Source: Pelobates cultripes
Taxonomy: Eukaryota > Chordata > Amphibia > Anura > Pelobatidae
Reading direction: 5' to 3'
Assembly (NCBI GenBank): GCA_933207985.1
Contig: OW240913.1
Location: 269,100,673-269,164,672 of the forward strand
DNA length: 64,000 nucleotides
The notes under the pieces are model-generated. The model was given only the letters and a program-made list of their open reading frames with translations, was not told where the DNA came from and did not search any database. A program made the position numbers and the translations under genes. Numbering within the stretch: the first letter of the stretch is position 1; each line of letters opens with the position of its first letter. Positions 9,646 to 20,600 of the stretch are shown here, in pieces.

Positions 9646-10557
9646 ATGGCAGACTTAGTTCAGTGTAATAGTTGCTATGCATTTGTTTCACGTTCCACTT
9701 TTTGGAGGTTTGGTTGTTGTGTAATCTGTAGACAGTTCTCTATCTTGCGGCGAGAGATTGTATTCTTGAAGTCTGAGATTTGTAAATTATCTGGTAAACA
9801 AACTCAGACTGGAACTGCTGCAAAGCCACTGCCGCAGAGACATACTAGGAATGGCAGATGGATTACTGCAGGATCTGGTAGACTTAGAATTGTGGATAAA
9901 AGGCATATTGCACAGTCTGTTGCTCTACATAATTCATTTTCTGCACTTACAGAGTGTAATGGTTTTGTGGAGAGAGGCACTGAGGCTAGTGGTGTTGTGG
10001 AGCGAGGCACTGAGGCTAGTGGTGTTGTGGAGACAGGCTTGGAGACTATGGTGAAGCCTAATAGAAAGCAGTTGTTGGGGGATTCCATCATAAGAGGTGT
10101 GGAGATGGACAATGGTGGTCTTGTGAGATGTCTTCCCGGAGCTACTGCTCACAGAAACAGGAGACGTATTTGTAATATTGTTAAGCGAGCAAAGCAGGAA
10201 GGGGAATTGGATGTACTTGTCCATCTAGGGACAAATGACTTGCCTTGCAATGAGGTTTCAGAGTTTAAGAAAGTTTTTAGTGTTTTTGCCAATGATATAC
10301 GGCAGGTTGCTTCCACACTGTCATTCTCTGAAGTTCTGCCTGTGCATAACACTCAGAACGACAGGCGGATGCGTATTAGGGACTTTAATTTGTGGCTTGG
10401 TGAATGGTGTCGGGAGCAAGGATTTGGCTTTATTTCTCATGGCAGCTCTGTTTGGAATGGCAATAACCTGTACAAAAAAGATGGTTTGCATCTTTCTCAA
10501 AAGGGAAATGTTCTCAGTGAGCAGTTCAGAGGTTTTGCTAGGATGTATTTAAACTAG
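9646..10557 (+). CDS. CR1 LINE ORF1 protein with zinc-finger-like head and SGNH/GDSL esterase domain
   Basis: An intact 303-residue frame. The head has clustered cysteines (C7, C10, C24, C25, C28) that could bind zinc. Residues 109-130 hold a tandem VERGTEASGV repeat, coded by a 30-bp DNA repeat. From about 140 to the end it has the blocks of an SGNH hydrolase: GDS at 145-147, a CLPGA block at 162-166, GTND at 195-198 and a DGLHLS block supplying D279 and H282. Esterase domains of this type are known in ORF1 of CR1 LINEs, where they are thought to bind lipid or RNA; the substrate is unknown. The stop lies 18 nt before ORF2. It is surprisingly intact beside a destroyed ORF2. Confidence 0.85.
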   Translation: MADLVQCNSCYAFVSRSTFWRFGCCVICRQFSILRREIVFLKSEICKLSGKQTQTGTAAKPLPQRHTRNGRWITAGSGRLRIVDKRHIAQSVALHNSFSALTECNGFVERGTEASGVVERGTEASGVVETGLETMVKPNRKQLLGDSIIRGVEMDNGGLVRCLPGATAHRNRRRICNIVKRAKQEGELDVLVHLGTNDLPCNEVSEFKKVFSVFANDIRQVASTLSFSEVLPVHNTQNDRRMRIRDFNLWLGEWCREQGFGFISHGSSVWNGNNLYKKDGLHLSQKGNVLSEQFRGFARMYLN

Positions 10558-10575
10558 GAGGGGGGGGGCAAAAGG

Positions 10576-11460
10576 GTGATAAAACATCAATCCAATTGTC
10601 CCCCAAAACAAGGACAGAAGGTGCCTGTAGCAAGTGTGTTAAAAAATGATAAGCTTAGAGTCATGTCTACAAATGCTCGCAGTTCAGGGAATAAGATCCA
10701 TGAACTTGTGGCAATAAGGGCAACTGATAGTGTAGATTTAGTCGCTGTTACTGAGACATGGTATAATGAGAAAAATGACTGGGACATAGCAATACCAGGG
10801 TACTCTTTATATAGAAAAGACAGGGAAGGCAAGAAATGGGAAGTGGTGGCCCTGTATGTGAAGTATAGCATAAAATCTAGCCTAATAAAAGTTAGTGAGG
10901 TGAATATAGAGTCTGTTTGGGTTACGTTAGAATTTGGTAATCACACAGTAACTCATGTAGGTGTGATTTATAGGCCCTCAGGACAAATTGAAGAGTTAGA
11001 TAATCTACTAGTTGAGGAAATAGCTAAAATGACAATGAAGGGAGAAGTTATCATCATGGGTGACTTTAATCTTCCTGATGTGAATTGGAAAACAAAAATA
11101 GCTGCTTGTGCCAGGAGCACACATATTCTAAACTCCCTACTGGGATTGTCTCTAAAACAAGTCGTTGAGGAGCCAACTCGTAAAGAGGCCATACTAGATT
11201 TAGTGTTAACAAATGGAGATTTGGTATCAGATATTACTGTAGGTGAAAGTTTAGGATCCAGTGATCATCAGTCAGTGTGGTTTAATATAAGAACAGTGAC
11301 TGAGTCACACCACACAAAAACAAAAGTTTTAGACTTTAGAAAAACAGACTTTTCTAAAATTAGAATATGTGTAGAGGAGTCATTATCAGCCTGGAGCAAT
11401 TTAAATGGAGTCCAAGAGAAATGGGATTATTTAAAAGTTGCACTACTGAAGGCAACATAA
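10576..11460 (+). pseudogene. CR1 LINE ORF2, endonuclease part
   Basis: 294 codons with the apurinic/apyrimidinic-like endonuclease that nicks target DNA for target-primed reverse transcription. Visible blocks in order: STNARS near residue 32 (metal-binding Asn), AVTETWY (catalytic Glu), IYRPSG, IIMGDFNLPDVNW (Asp/Asn pair), DLVLTNG and GSSDHQSVWF (Ser-Asp-His). It ends at a stop just after the endonuclease, where the ORF should continue into the reverse transcriptase, so it is a truncated part of a gene originally about three times longer. Confidence 0.85.
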
Positions 11461-12720
11461 AATTGCATTAGGCTTGTCAGTAAAAGCAAACAATTCAAGA
11501 AACCACTGTGGTACTCCACAGATGTGGCCAAAATAGTTAAAAACAAAAAGTTAGCATTTAGTAATTATAAAAAAAAAACAGAGTGAGGAAGACAAAATGA
11601 TCTATAATATTAGGCAGAAAGAGGCTAAGCAAGTTATAAGAGCTTCCAAATCTCACACAGAAGAGAAAATAGCACAGTCAGTAAAAAAAGGGGACAAAAC
11701 TTTTTTTAGATACATAAATGAGAAAGAAAAGTAAAACAAGGGTTAGTTAGATTAAAAACAAAAGAAGGAAGGTATGTAGAAGAGGATAAAGGTCTGACTG
11801 ACTGCCTCAATTAATATTTTTGTTCTGTATTTACAGATGAAAATGAAGGAAAGGGACATCAGTTAAGAAAAAGGATAAATGAGTCATTTATTGCACGTGA
11901 GTTTACAGAGGTAGAGGTTCTATTTCAACTACTTGATGGTAAGGTATGTCTTTTTGCTGATGATACTAAGATATGTAACAGGGTTGATGTTCCAGGAGGG
12001 ATAAACCAAATGGCAAATGATTTAGGTAAACTAGAAAAATGGTCAGAATTGTGGCAACTGACATTTAATGTGGATAAGTGCAAGATAATGCATCTTGGAC
12101 ATAAAAACCAAAGGGCAGAGTACAGAATATTTGATAGAGTCCTAACCTCAACATCTGAGGAAAGGGATTTAGGGGTCATTTTTTCTGATGACTTAAAGGT
12201 AGGCAGACAATGTAATAGAGCAGTAGGAAATGCTAGCAGAATGCTTGGTTGTATAGGAAGAGGTATTAGCAGTAGAAAGAGGGAAGTGCTCATGCCATTG
12301 TACAGAACACTAGTGAGACTTCACTTGGAGTATTGTACACAGTACTGGAGACCGTATCTTCAGAAGGATATTGATACCTTAGAGAGAGTTCAGAGAAGGG
12401 CTACAAAACTGGTTCATGGATTGCGGGATAAAACTTACCAGGAAAGGTTAAAGGATCTTAACATGTATAGCTTGGAGGAAAGACGAGACAGGGGGGATAT
12501 GATAGAAACATTTAAATATATAAAGGGAATCAACACAGTAAAGGAGGAGACTATATTTAAAAGAAGAAAACTACCACAACAAGAGGACATAGTCTTAAAT
12601 TAGAAGGACAAAGGTTTAAAAATAATATCAGGAAGTATTACTTTACTGAGAGGGTAGTGGATGCATGGAATAGCCTTCCAGCTGAAGTGGTAGAGGTTAA
12701 CACAGTAAAGGAGTTTAAGC
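11461..12720 (+). pseudogene. CR1 LINE ORF2, linker remnant and reverse transcriptase C-terminal part
   Basis: 11461-11935 is the frameshifted linker between endonuclease and polymerase, with an A-run that has probably slipped. At about 11936 the sequence jumps straight to the polymerase box: VCLFADDTKIC is readable from 11945 on, so the fingers and most of the palm have been deleted. From 12010 a 197-codon frame codes the thumb and C-terminal region (WQLTFNVDKCKIMHLG, then LEYCTQYWRPYLQKDI), ending at 12603. The last coding part (RVVDAWNSLP-like) follows in another phase. It cannot make an active enzyme. Confidence 0.8.
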
Positions 12721-12784
12721 ATGCGTGGGATAGGCATAAGGCTATCCTAACTATAAGATAAGGCCAGGGACTAATGAAAGTATT

Positions 12785-12857
12785 TAGAAAATTGGGCAGA
12801 CTAGATGGGCCGAATGGTTCTTATCTGCCGTCACATTCTATGTTTCTATGTTTCTAA
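12785..12857 (+). other. CR1 3' end signal and tail
   Basis: GATGGGCCGAATGGTTCTTA followed by CTGCCGTCACATTCTATG and two TTTCTATG units. In CR1 elements the 3' end forms a short hairpin recognised by the reverse transcriptase and ends in short repeats instead of poly(A). Confidence 0.75.
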
Positions 12858-13767
12858 GTTGTTTTGGTGACTATAGTGTCTGTAAATACACACCAAAAAC
12901 AGCTTAAAGAGTGTAGTACCTTTTTCTTTTGTACTTTTTGTTTTTTTTTAGAGAATTTTATTTTAATAAAACAAGTGGAATCATAACTTTTTTAAACAAG
13001 ATCTGGTATACAAAGAACCAAAAAGTTAAAGTTACAGAAAACATGTAAATAGCTAAACACAATTATCTTTTGTATTTTCTTGCTGGCTATTGGTTTGGCA
13101 TAACCAGAGGATATTAGAACCCTCACTTTCAGTAAGTGCTCATGCGATTTGCATTTGTACTTGGATTTGAACTAAAACAACACAGTGGGTTCCACTCTCA
13201 CTAAAACTGTGCCAGTTTTCTGTTTGCTATCAACTAGCATGTTGAATAAATGTATCTACTGACTCATCCAAACTCCTGGCTACAAACCAAATCGTTTGCA
13301 TTTCCACAAGCATTTATAGTGCCTAGGCTGACTATATCTATAATATCTAGCCAACATGAATGGTATTAGTCAATAGACACAGAATTATAATAAACCGAAA
13401 ACTAAATCGCAAAATGAAAGCTAAAATAGCCAAGCTGTGTTTATAGCTGAATAGAAGATTTTTTGCAATTCTGCACTTTCCTCACTACGTTTTACAATTT
13501 GTTTTTAATTCACTCCAACTTTGTGTCTAGTGAATAAATCACTTTTAGGAGCACTACTAAAATATTGTTAGACATGGGTACTGCCAAAATAATTATTTTT
13601 TTAATCCAAACACATTTGCATGAAAAAATAGATTGAACTGAATTTTGTACATTTGCTCATTATTTTCGGCCGATTTCAATTCCGATCCATGCTGCAGGCC
13701 ACTGCTGCATCTTTTAGCCTTTTAGTAGACAAACTCTCTAATTTTGTACCCTTGTGGTTTTTCGTAT
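12858..13767. other. No gene seen
   Basis: AT-rich, apparently single-copy sequence between the CR1 element and the T2-like MITE. Confidence 0.55.
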
Positions 13768-13771
13768 TTAA

Positions 13772-14349
13772 AGGGACACTATAGTCACCAGAACAACTAC
13801 AGCTTATTGTATTTGTGCTGGTGAGTAGAATCATTACCTTAAGGCTTTTTGCTGTGCAGTGAAAATTCAGTGTTTACATTACAGCCTAGTGATAACTTCA
13901 CTGGCCACTCCTCAGATGGCTGTTAGAGATCCTTCCCAGGTCATGGCTGCCTAAAATGCATCCAAACATTCAGTGTCTACACCCTCTGCATGCAGACACT
14001 AAACTTTCCTCATAGAGATTAATTGATTCAACTCATCTTTATGAGGAGATGCGGATTGGCCAGGGCTGTGTTTGAATTGTGCTGGCTCTGCCCCTGATCT
14101 GCCTCTTTGTCAGTCTCAGCCAATCCTATGAGGAAGCATTGTGATTGGACCAGGCTGCCACTTCTGCTGATGTCAGCAGGCAGTGGGCAGGTCTAAAGGA
14201 AACAGGCACAAAGCATGCAGCTGCAGACTTGAATACAGGTAAGATTTACTATATTTAGGGAGGCATGAGGGGACCAGGGTGGCTAGATGGTGGCATTAAC
14301 CCTATAGGGTCAGGAATACATGTTTGCGTTCCTGACCCTATAGTGCTCC
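13772..14349 (+). mobile_element. T2/Kolobok-like MITE, about 580 bp
   Basis: Flanked by TTAA (13768-13771 and 14350-14353). The left end AGGGACACTATAGTCACC and right end CCCTATAGTGCTCC are inverted repeats around ACTATAG. The body matches 34811-35401 throughout (ACTACAGCTTATTG, CCATTACCTTA-like, GATAACTTCACTGGCCACTCC, GGCTGCCTAAAATGCATCC). TTAA targets and TTAAAGG ends are those of the T2 MITE family of frogs, assigned to Kolobok. It has no coding capacity. Confidence 0.8.
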
Positions 14350-14401
14350 TTAAAAGGACTGCAAACTCAGTGCAAAGTCCTCACTGGGTGAAGATGTAGG
14401 G

Positions 14402-15305
14402 TGTGACGGATCATCTTGCACCCCAACTGTGGTACCTCTGTCAATCACTGCTTCCTAGTACTTGCAAGTACCATCAGCACTGCACTGGAACACCATAACC
14501 ACCGTAAACCCCACAAACTGCCGCAGCTTGGTTGGGGTCTCGCCGTCCTCCACCCACCCTGGACCCAAGACCAGGATGCAGCTTCCACTGGGTAGACCTC
14601 TCCAAGGCCAGAGAGTGTAGCAGGAACAGCTCTTATAAGAGCTGGTGATTATACTCAGGGGAGTATTGTGATATAGCAATCCCCAGAGTGAATATAGTTC
14701 TCCGATCCCCAAAACATGAGCCAAGACTTCATGAAGGGGTAAACGAATCTCACTTTAATGGTAGCAACACTGGCCTGTCATGCAAGTCCCCCTCCAAGGG
14801 GCACTCCCACATGGACCTTGTGGGAAACTCCAATAAAAAGTCACAGACCAATGACAACAGAGTTTAAATGCATGACACTCCCATATACAAACATACAATC
14901 CCTCCCCTCTGCTTGGGAGATAATTGGATCAGGAACTGTACTAATCTAATCCAATTATCTCCAAGCACAAAAAAAAAATTTTTTTTACAAACCCCCAAAA
15001 ATACCTTAAAACACACAAAACCTCCCAAAATGTTACACCCCCTGATAGCCCTGATCTGGATGATCAACATATCCAAAAATCACCCAGATCAGTTCAGGGG
15101 TTTAGGAATTTCCTGGAAGTCATATTTTTGACCGACCGTGCACATGGTCCTATGCCCAAAACAGTTCCAGGGAATCAGGGCTAACGGTCGGTCTCTCTGT
15201 CTGGAGTACAAAAGTACGTAACTCACATGAACAGAGCCTTTTAAAGTGCATTGGGCAAGGTATATTGCAGGGCCCATAGTCCTGAGGCAAGAGGCTCGTC
15301 ACAGA
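14402..15305 (-). mobile_element. Solo LTR of the TGTGACGG family, about 900 bp
   Basis: Begins TGTGACGGATC and ends GGCTCGTCACA, so the ends form the inverted repeat TGTGACG/CGTCACA. It is homologous to 2012-2591/4476-4750 and more distantly to 42135-43237. No clean 5-bp target duplication is visible (TAGGG against GAGTG), so ectopic exchange or decay is possible. No internal region remains. The CGTCACA end lies inside the left arm of the large inverted duplication. Confidence 0.7.
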
Positions 15306-15634
15306 GTGTTTTTAGCGATTAGTTTTAATGTTAATAGTTACTTGCTGTGCAACCTTATGGATTTTTCCTTTTTCTTTTTTGGGGCTCAATGTCTTTCGGA
15401 CGAATGAAAGAATTGCTGAAAACTAATGCCCAAGTTTAAATATTATTATGCCAAAATTGAAAAGTAACCGCTCTCAATTCACTTAAGACAGGGTGCTTAA
15501 CTGAACCAAGGGCCAGCACAAGCCCAGAAGATAATACATTAACAGTATTATAAAAAGAGTCCAGGCACTCCAATATCTTCAGGCACCTTTATTGGAACAT
15601 GTGGAACACTGCAACGTTTCAACTCCCTATGGAG
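15020..15634 (+). repeat. Left arm of a 615-bp inverted duplication
   Basis: Positions p here pair with 32343-p in 16709-17323. Every block compared is identical. The arm crosses three different elements: the end of the solo LTR, about 235 bp of ordinary sequence, and a PLE tail, so it is a copied genomic segment and not the terminal repeat of one transposon. Confidence 0.88.
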
Positions 15635-15680
15635 TTTTTTGTCAAGCTTGCTTGAAGACATTGGAGTGCCTGGACCCTTT
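15541..15680 (-). mobile_element. PLE 3' tail with hammerhead-like motif
   Basis: On the minus strand: CTTGACAAAA, a CTCC/GGAG stem, then GAAACGTTGC, a CCAATAAAGG block and TTGGAGTGCCTGGA. This is the usual order of the hammerhead-like region and tail of Penelope-like elements. A second inverted copy of the block (GACATTGGAGTGCCTGGA) starts at 15657. Confidence 0.6.
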
Positions 15681-15704
15681 TCTAATACTGGTACTTAAAT
15701 ATTT

Positions 15705-15905
15705 TTATGAACATATAGTACTAACATATTAGAGAAGAAGAAGGACCTTCTCAAACAAATTTACAATCTCTGAGGATTTGAGGTAGGCAGAAATATATCA
15801 TATTTTGCCCAAGGACACTTACTGGTGAGGTGTTCTGAATGGCAATTGAACCTGGGTTTCCCAGATCTAAAGCAGTGATGTTGCCGCTGTACTAACTAGC
15901 TGATG
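15705..15905 (-). mobile_element. tRNA-derived SINE-like sequence
   Basis: Read on the minus strand from 15905, the sequence has a box A-like TAGTTAGTACAGCGG and, about 40 nt further, a box B-like GGTTCAATTGCC, enclosed in a tRNA-like arrangement with an anticodon-arm-like CTTTAGATCTGG. Downstream TGGGCAAAATATG-like body sequence follows. Pol III boxes at this spacing suggest a tRNA-derived SINE head; the ends are not defined. Confidence 0.4.
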
Positions 15906-16029
15906 TAAAAAAAAAAAAAAATTCATATTTAATGCAGTCAAATAAAATATGCAATGTATAGTTTTTCAAAATGTAATTTCTAATTCCCTAAAATCCTACC
16001 TCTGCAGTTAATGAAAATCAAACCTCCTT

Positions 16030-16700
16030 GTTTTTTTTTTTAAAGATTCTTTATTTTAAAATTTTCAAGGTAAAAACAGTTTTACAGAAGAAAAGGTTTG
16101 GTTTGGTTGTATGAAAACTTGGCACATTACATTCAGGAGTCGTTCTCATGCCTATACCATTTATTCGTGGGCCGACTTTGGTTGAAGATCCTGCGGTCAC
16201 CATAGGTGTTAGCGTTGTTTATTGTCGGCCCCCTTAAGGGGGGGGGGGGGAGTGGATGTGACTGGGGTGCTACGCCCTGGGTTGGGTACTAAGTCAGTTT
16301 CACTTGATCACTGGAGGTAGTCAGTGGTATAGTTTGTTGGCAGCTGTGCCACAGGGGTTAATTGGGGGTGTGTGTTGTAGGGGATTGGTCAGTAGAGGGG
16401 CTACCACCTTGGGTGGGATTGTTGGGTTGATTTGAGTTGGCGGAGCCTGTCCTGTTGTTTTGTTTCGATGATACGAGGAGGGGGAGGAAGGGATTGGGGA
16501 TGAGGGTGGGTGTGGGGCGAGCAGAGTGGGAAGGTAGGGGAATGAGAGGGGAAAAGGGGGTGTTGCTGCCCTCCTGGTCACCTCCCCCCTCCCGGTCCCA
16601 GATAGGGTGTTTACGCTGTAAGTTTGTCCATGTCTATGCTATCTGTTATTTTATGATAAATTTGAGTTTGAGTGGGTGTGTGGGGGGTTGACCAGACTTC
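16030..16700 (-). mobile_element. Probable 3' end of a minus-strand L1-like LINE
   Basis: A T-run followed by AAAGATTCTTTATTTTAAAATTTTC and CAAGGTAAAAACAGTTTTAC resembles, in reverse, the A-rich tail and 3' untranslated region of the L1 at 26555. The rest is G-rich on the plus strand (16240-16690) with no coding signal. It adjoins the right arm of the inverted duplication. Confidence 0.4.
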
Positions 16701-16708
16701 CGCTATTG

Positions 16709-17323
16709 CTCCATAGGGAGTTGAAACGTTGCAGTGTTCCACATGTTCCAATAAAGGTGCCTGAAGATATTGGAGTGCCTGGACTCTTTTTATAATACTG
16801 TTAATGTATTATCTTCTGGGCTTGTGCTGGCCCTTGGTTCAGTTAAGCACCCTGTCTTAAGTGAATTGAGAGCGGTTACTTTTCAATTTTGGCATAATAA
16901 TATTTAAACTTGGGCATTAGTTTTCAGCAATTCTTTCATTCGTCCGAAAGACATTGAGCCCCAAAAAAGAAAAAGGAAAAATCCATAAGGTTGCACAGCA
17001 AGTAACTATTAACATTAAAACTAATCGCTAAAAACACTCTGTGACGAGCCTCTTGCCTCAGGACTATGGGCCCTGCAATATACCTTGCCCAATGCACTTT
17101 AAAAGGCTCTGTTCATGTGAGTTACGTACTTTTGTACTCCAGACAGAGAGACCGACCGTTAGCCCTGATTCCCTGGAACTGTTTTGGGCATAGGACCATG
17201 TGCACGGTCGGTCAAAAATATGACTTCCAGGAAATTCCTAAACCCCTGAACTGATCTGGGTGATTTTTGGATATGTTGATCATCCAGATCAGGGCTATCA
17301 GGGGGTGTAACATTTTGGGAGGT
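16709..17323 (-). repeat. Right arm of the 615-bp inverted duplication
   Basis: Exact reverse counterpart of 15020-15634; the same 62-codon chance frame appears at 15089-15277 (minus) and 17066-17254 (plus). The spacer is 1,074 bp. The arm ends abruptly inside the first exon-like codons of an L1 ORF1 on the minus strand, which suggests that this arm is the newer copy. Confidence 0.88.
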
Positions 17324-17560
17324 CGCGTATGACATTTCTTTGTCCGGTCTGGTCTTGAAGATCGTGGCTACGGCCGTGCCGGACTTGGATTTTCTCCCTC
17401 CTCCCATTTCGATTGATTCCAGCAGGGTCGAGGTTATGGTGAGTGGTCTGTGGCTTAGTTGTGGGCTAGTTTGCCACTAATACTGGCTTTTTAGTGCCTG
17501 CCGCTTCGGAGCCTCTCTAGTCTGCGGCCATCTTCGTTGGCGGTCAAGCTCCACCCCCTT
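17324..17560 (-). pseudogene. 5' end and ORF1 start of an L1 LINE
   Basis: On the minus strand the sequence starts AAGGGGGTGGAGCTTGACCG at 17560, similar in form to the G-rich 5' ends of the two other L1 copies here (GGGGCGTGGCCTGACA). An ATG at 17407 opens MGGGRKSKSGTAVATIF, a Lys/Arg-rich head like that of L1 ORF1 proteins. The frame leaves the L1 after about 28 codons, where the inverted duplication arm begins at 17323. Confidence 0.6.
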
Positions 17561-18544
17561 CCAAACCTGAAAAATTATGTTTTTACTTAACTGGAATTCA
17601 GCGCCATGCAATGCTCCAATATCTGACTTCCGCGCCTCTGTCTGTCTCATAGCCTGTGATTGGACCATTCCCCCAGCTCAGAGCACACTTGCATAATCTG
17701 AGCTGGCGAGAGGAGGGAGAATTTATTAAAAAACAAAACAAAAGCAAAAACTTCAGAGGGAGGTGGGAGCGGGCCTTGCAGAACTCCTGCAAGGGGAAAT
17801 ATTTGCACGATTCTTGCCAGTGAGCTTAGTGGTAGATCTTGGTGGCAGTAGTAAATATTCAAAAGGGAAATTTGAAGGTGGAGAAGGGTTCCATGAGCTA
17901 ACCGTTGAGACACTGAAGGCCTTAGTGTGTCCATACTGAATTAATTAGAGGGGGCCCCCACAAATCAATCCCACTTGCTCCACAAGCATTGCACTTAGAA
18001 GAACTGGCATGATAGGAGATAAGATTCTCATATGTGGTTACAGAAAATGCTCAACTGGAATGGGTGTTTTTAGTAATGTGGTAATAAAGGGTACTGGGTG
18101 CTCTTAAGGGAAAAATCCGTTCCCCCACTAGGCATATATACAAACAGAACATAGGAGGGAGACCCAAGGCACACCAGAGTTTGCACATGAAAATATTTTA
18201 TTAATACAGTACAGTAATGTATCTAACATACATTACTGTACAATACAGTAATGTATCTCACGCTCCCTCCTAACCCTCTGCCCCAGATCCCCCTCCATGA
18301 GTGGGGGACTCCTGGCGCCAACTGCCCTGCCTAGTGTGCGGTCTACTTTGGACTGGGAGTTCTCGGTCGGTGGTGAAGACCACTTCGCTAGTTACCTCAT
18401 TTACTAGATGGGAGGAGGTTGGATATTAACTGCTTGGGCTCCCTATCTTGCCCCACCTAGGTCGCTGTCGCAGGTGTCAAAGATCCACCAAGGGCCACCG
18501 TGGGCTGCCAGTACAATTCCCACATGGCCTATTAACCAGATCCT
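17561..18544. other. No gene seen; possible L1 inter-ORF remnant in the last part
   Basis: 17561-18200 holds no recognisable feature. At 18190-18250 lies a palindrome around TACAGTAATGTATCT. From about 18250 the CT-rich sequence with GGGGGACTCCTGGCGCC resembles the leader before L1 ORF2 and probably belongs to the pseudogene that follows. Confidence 0.45.
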
Positions 18545-20600
18545 TAATGTATCCTCACTTTGAACTGTCGAGGTCAAAACATTCTTGAACGCATATTACA
18601 GCTGCTGCAGGATCTCCGCAGATGCCGCACCTCCATAGCCTTCTTGCAGAAAACCCACTTTAAAGATGAGGTGGCACCACTGTTGAAAAGTAAACATTAC
18701 CCCAGTGCAGCCTGCTGCAACCACCCCACAGCCCGTAAGGCTGAAGTGGCTATTGGAGGCAAATCTGCAATTTTCAAGAGATAGAGAGGGTAATGGACTA
18801 AGGTGGCAAATATCTCTTCCTAAAGTGATATTCAAGATCGCAGATACACATTTGCAACAATGTACGTACCTAATAAAAATCTAAATACTTCATAAGCTTT
18901 CGTCATACACAGAGGAAACCCTGATTCTTGGAGGTGATTTCAATGTCCCCTTAAACCCGATCATCGACTCATCTATGGGACATAGCAGCATATCACAAGG
19001 TGCCCTACGGGGCATTCAGAAATCCCTATGAAATCTATGACTGATAGACTGCTGGAAAACAATGCACCCCATGGATAAAGAATATACTGACTAGTCAGCA
19101 TTCCATCAGCGATACTTGAGGATCGACTGCATATTTCTTCAACAGGAACAATTAATTAACACACGAACAGCGGAGATAGGCACAGCTATATGGTCAGATC
19201 ATTGGCCAGTGACTGGGGTAGGACTCACCGAGGACACGACCTACTAATTGGTCCTGGAGACTTAATGACTCCCTCCTATTAGTGGAAATCAGGGAGAAAG
19301 TAACTTAGGCTCATACTTCCTATTTCAAAACGAATACACCGGGTGAACTCACGGCAACTACCATTTGGGAAGCACATAAGAGCGTCATCAGGGGAACCCT
19401 AATCCACCTGGCATCCAAGAAAAAGAAAGAATCACTGAACTCATTGAGAAAATAACATCTCTCGAAACCCAGCACAAACTATCCCAACTTTTGTTAACCC
19501 ACACAGAATTACTGGGGGCATGTCGGCAATTCCACATGCTTCTAACCCATAGATATTTCCACTCTGTGTAACGAACAAAAGCCTTTTTCTACCAACACGC
19601 TAATAAGGGAGGGAAGTTATTGGCAAAAATGTTGAGGACCCCATGTCCGCAACCGTCACAACCAGAGGCCCTTGAATATAGAGAGGACAAGATGAAATGC
19701 TTCCTTGACAAAAGCTGAAAGACTCCGACCAGACGAGTCAGAGACGTTGGACTTGCTGATCACGGAGGAAGAGGTGGCAGCAGCGATTAAGACAGCTAAC
19801 ACCGGACGAGCCCCGGGGCCTGATAGCTTTACCCTGGAATACTTCAAAATGTTTCGTCACATATTACTTCCTAAACTAACCCAGGCCCTTAACACTCTCA
19901 CAAAGGAAAATCGCTTCCACCCCAAGTCGCTTGCTGCCACTATAACTGTCCTCCCAAAACTGGGAAAGTATCCAGAACTAAGTGGCAACTACAGACCGAT
20001 ATCTCTGCTCAATGTGGACGTCAAACTGTTCACTGAGATCTTGTCCAACAGGATCGGGACACTGTTACCGAGGTTCATACACCCAGATCAAACGGGATTT
20101 ATACCTGGTAAGAAAGCTAGGGATAGCACTCTATGGGCGCTGTCAATCCAACACCTTGCGAGGCGATCAGGAGACCGAATCCTCTTCTTATAAACCGATC
20201 CTGAGAAAGCATTCGACCTGGTGAACTGGTCCTTCCTTATGGCTACACTACGGGAGATGGGACTCGGTTGTAATGCACTGAAATGGATAAGTGCACTTTA
20301 TAGCTGCCCTAGCGCCAAAGTACAAGTGAACGGTGCTCTCACGGATGCTTTTCAGATATAAAATGGTACCAGGCAAGGGTGTCCACTATCCACAATGCTA
20401 TTTGCACTAACCCTGGAGCCGTTCTTGGAGGCCATACAGAAGTCTGATCTTGTTAAAGGTTTTACATGGAAGGCCACCACACACAGGGTAGCTGCAATCT
20501 ACTGTTCTTCATAAAAGATCACAAGACAACTTTACCTCGCCTAGTGGACCTGTTCGAGACATATGGAAAAATCTTAAGATTTAAATTGAATATGTCGGGC
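18545..20600 (+). pseudogene. L1/Tx1-type LINE ORF2, endonuclease to polymerase (decayed)
   Basis: The plus strand shows, in several phases, LNCRGQN (start of the endonuclease), FLQKTHF (catalytic Glu replaced in QETHF by Lys), GGDFNVPL, WSDHWP and then a 162-codon open piece at 19705-20193 with GRAPGPDSFTLEYF, YRPISLLNVDVKLFTEIL and HPDQTGFIPGKKA of the reverse transcriptase. The next blocks (EKAFDLVNWSF, NGTRQGCPLS) are also readable but carry stops. The polymerase FADD box is not visible. The copy is old and inactive. It ends near 20600 where PLE sequence begins. Confidence 0.78.

Larger units (their letters stand above)
9118..12857 (+). mobile_element. CR1-type LINE, internally deleted
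   Basis: Order seen: a 5' untranslated region with repeated blocks, ORF1 with an SGNH esterase-like domain, ORF2 with an apurinic-type endonuclease, a decayed linker, a deletion removing most of the reverse transcriptase palm, the polymerase box FADD onwards, and a 3' end in which GGGCCGAATGGTTCTTATCTG is followed by repeated TTCTATGTTTC units. This 3' end and the esterase ORF1 are typical of CR1 LINEs in amphibians, fish and reptiles. The exact 5' limit is uncertain. Confidence 0.85.

Noticed and set aside
15089..15277. 62-codon frame repeated at 17066-17254
   Set aside because: Chance frame inside LTR sequence, doubled by the inverted duplication.
14397..15310. Target-site duplication for the solo LTR at 14402-15305
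   Set aside because: Flanking 5-mers TAGGG and GAGTG do not match, so no duplication is claimed.
16030..17565. A single L1 insertion spanning the 3' end at 16030 and the ORF1 start at 17324
   Set aside because: Orientation agrees, but the inverted-duplication arm lies between and no convincing flanking duplication was found, so they are listed separately.
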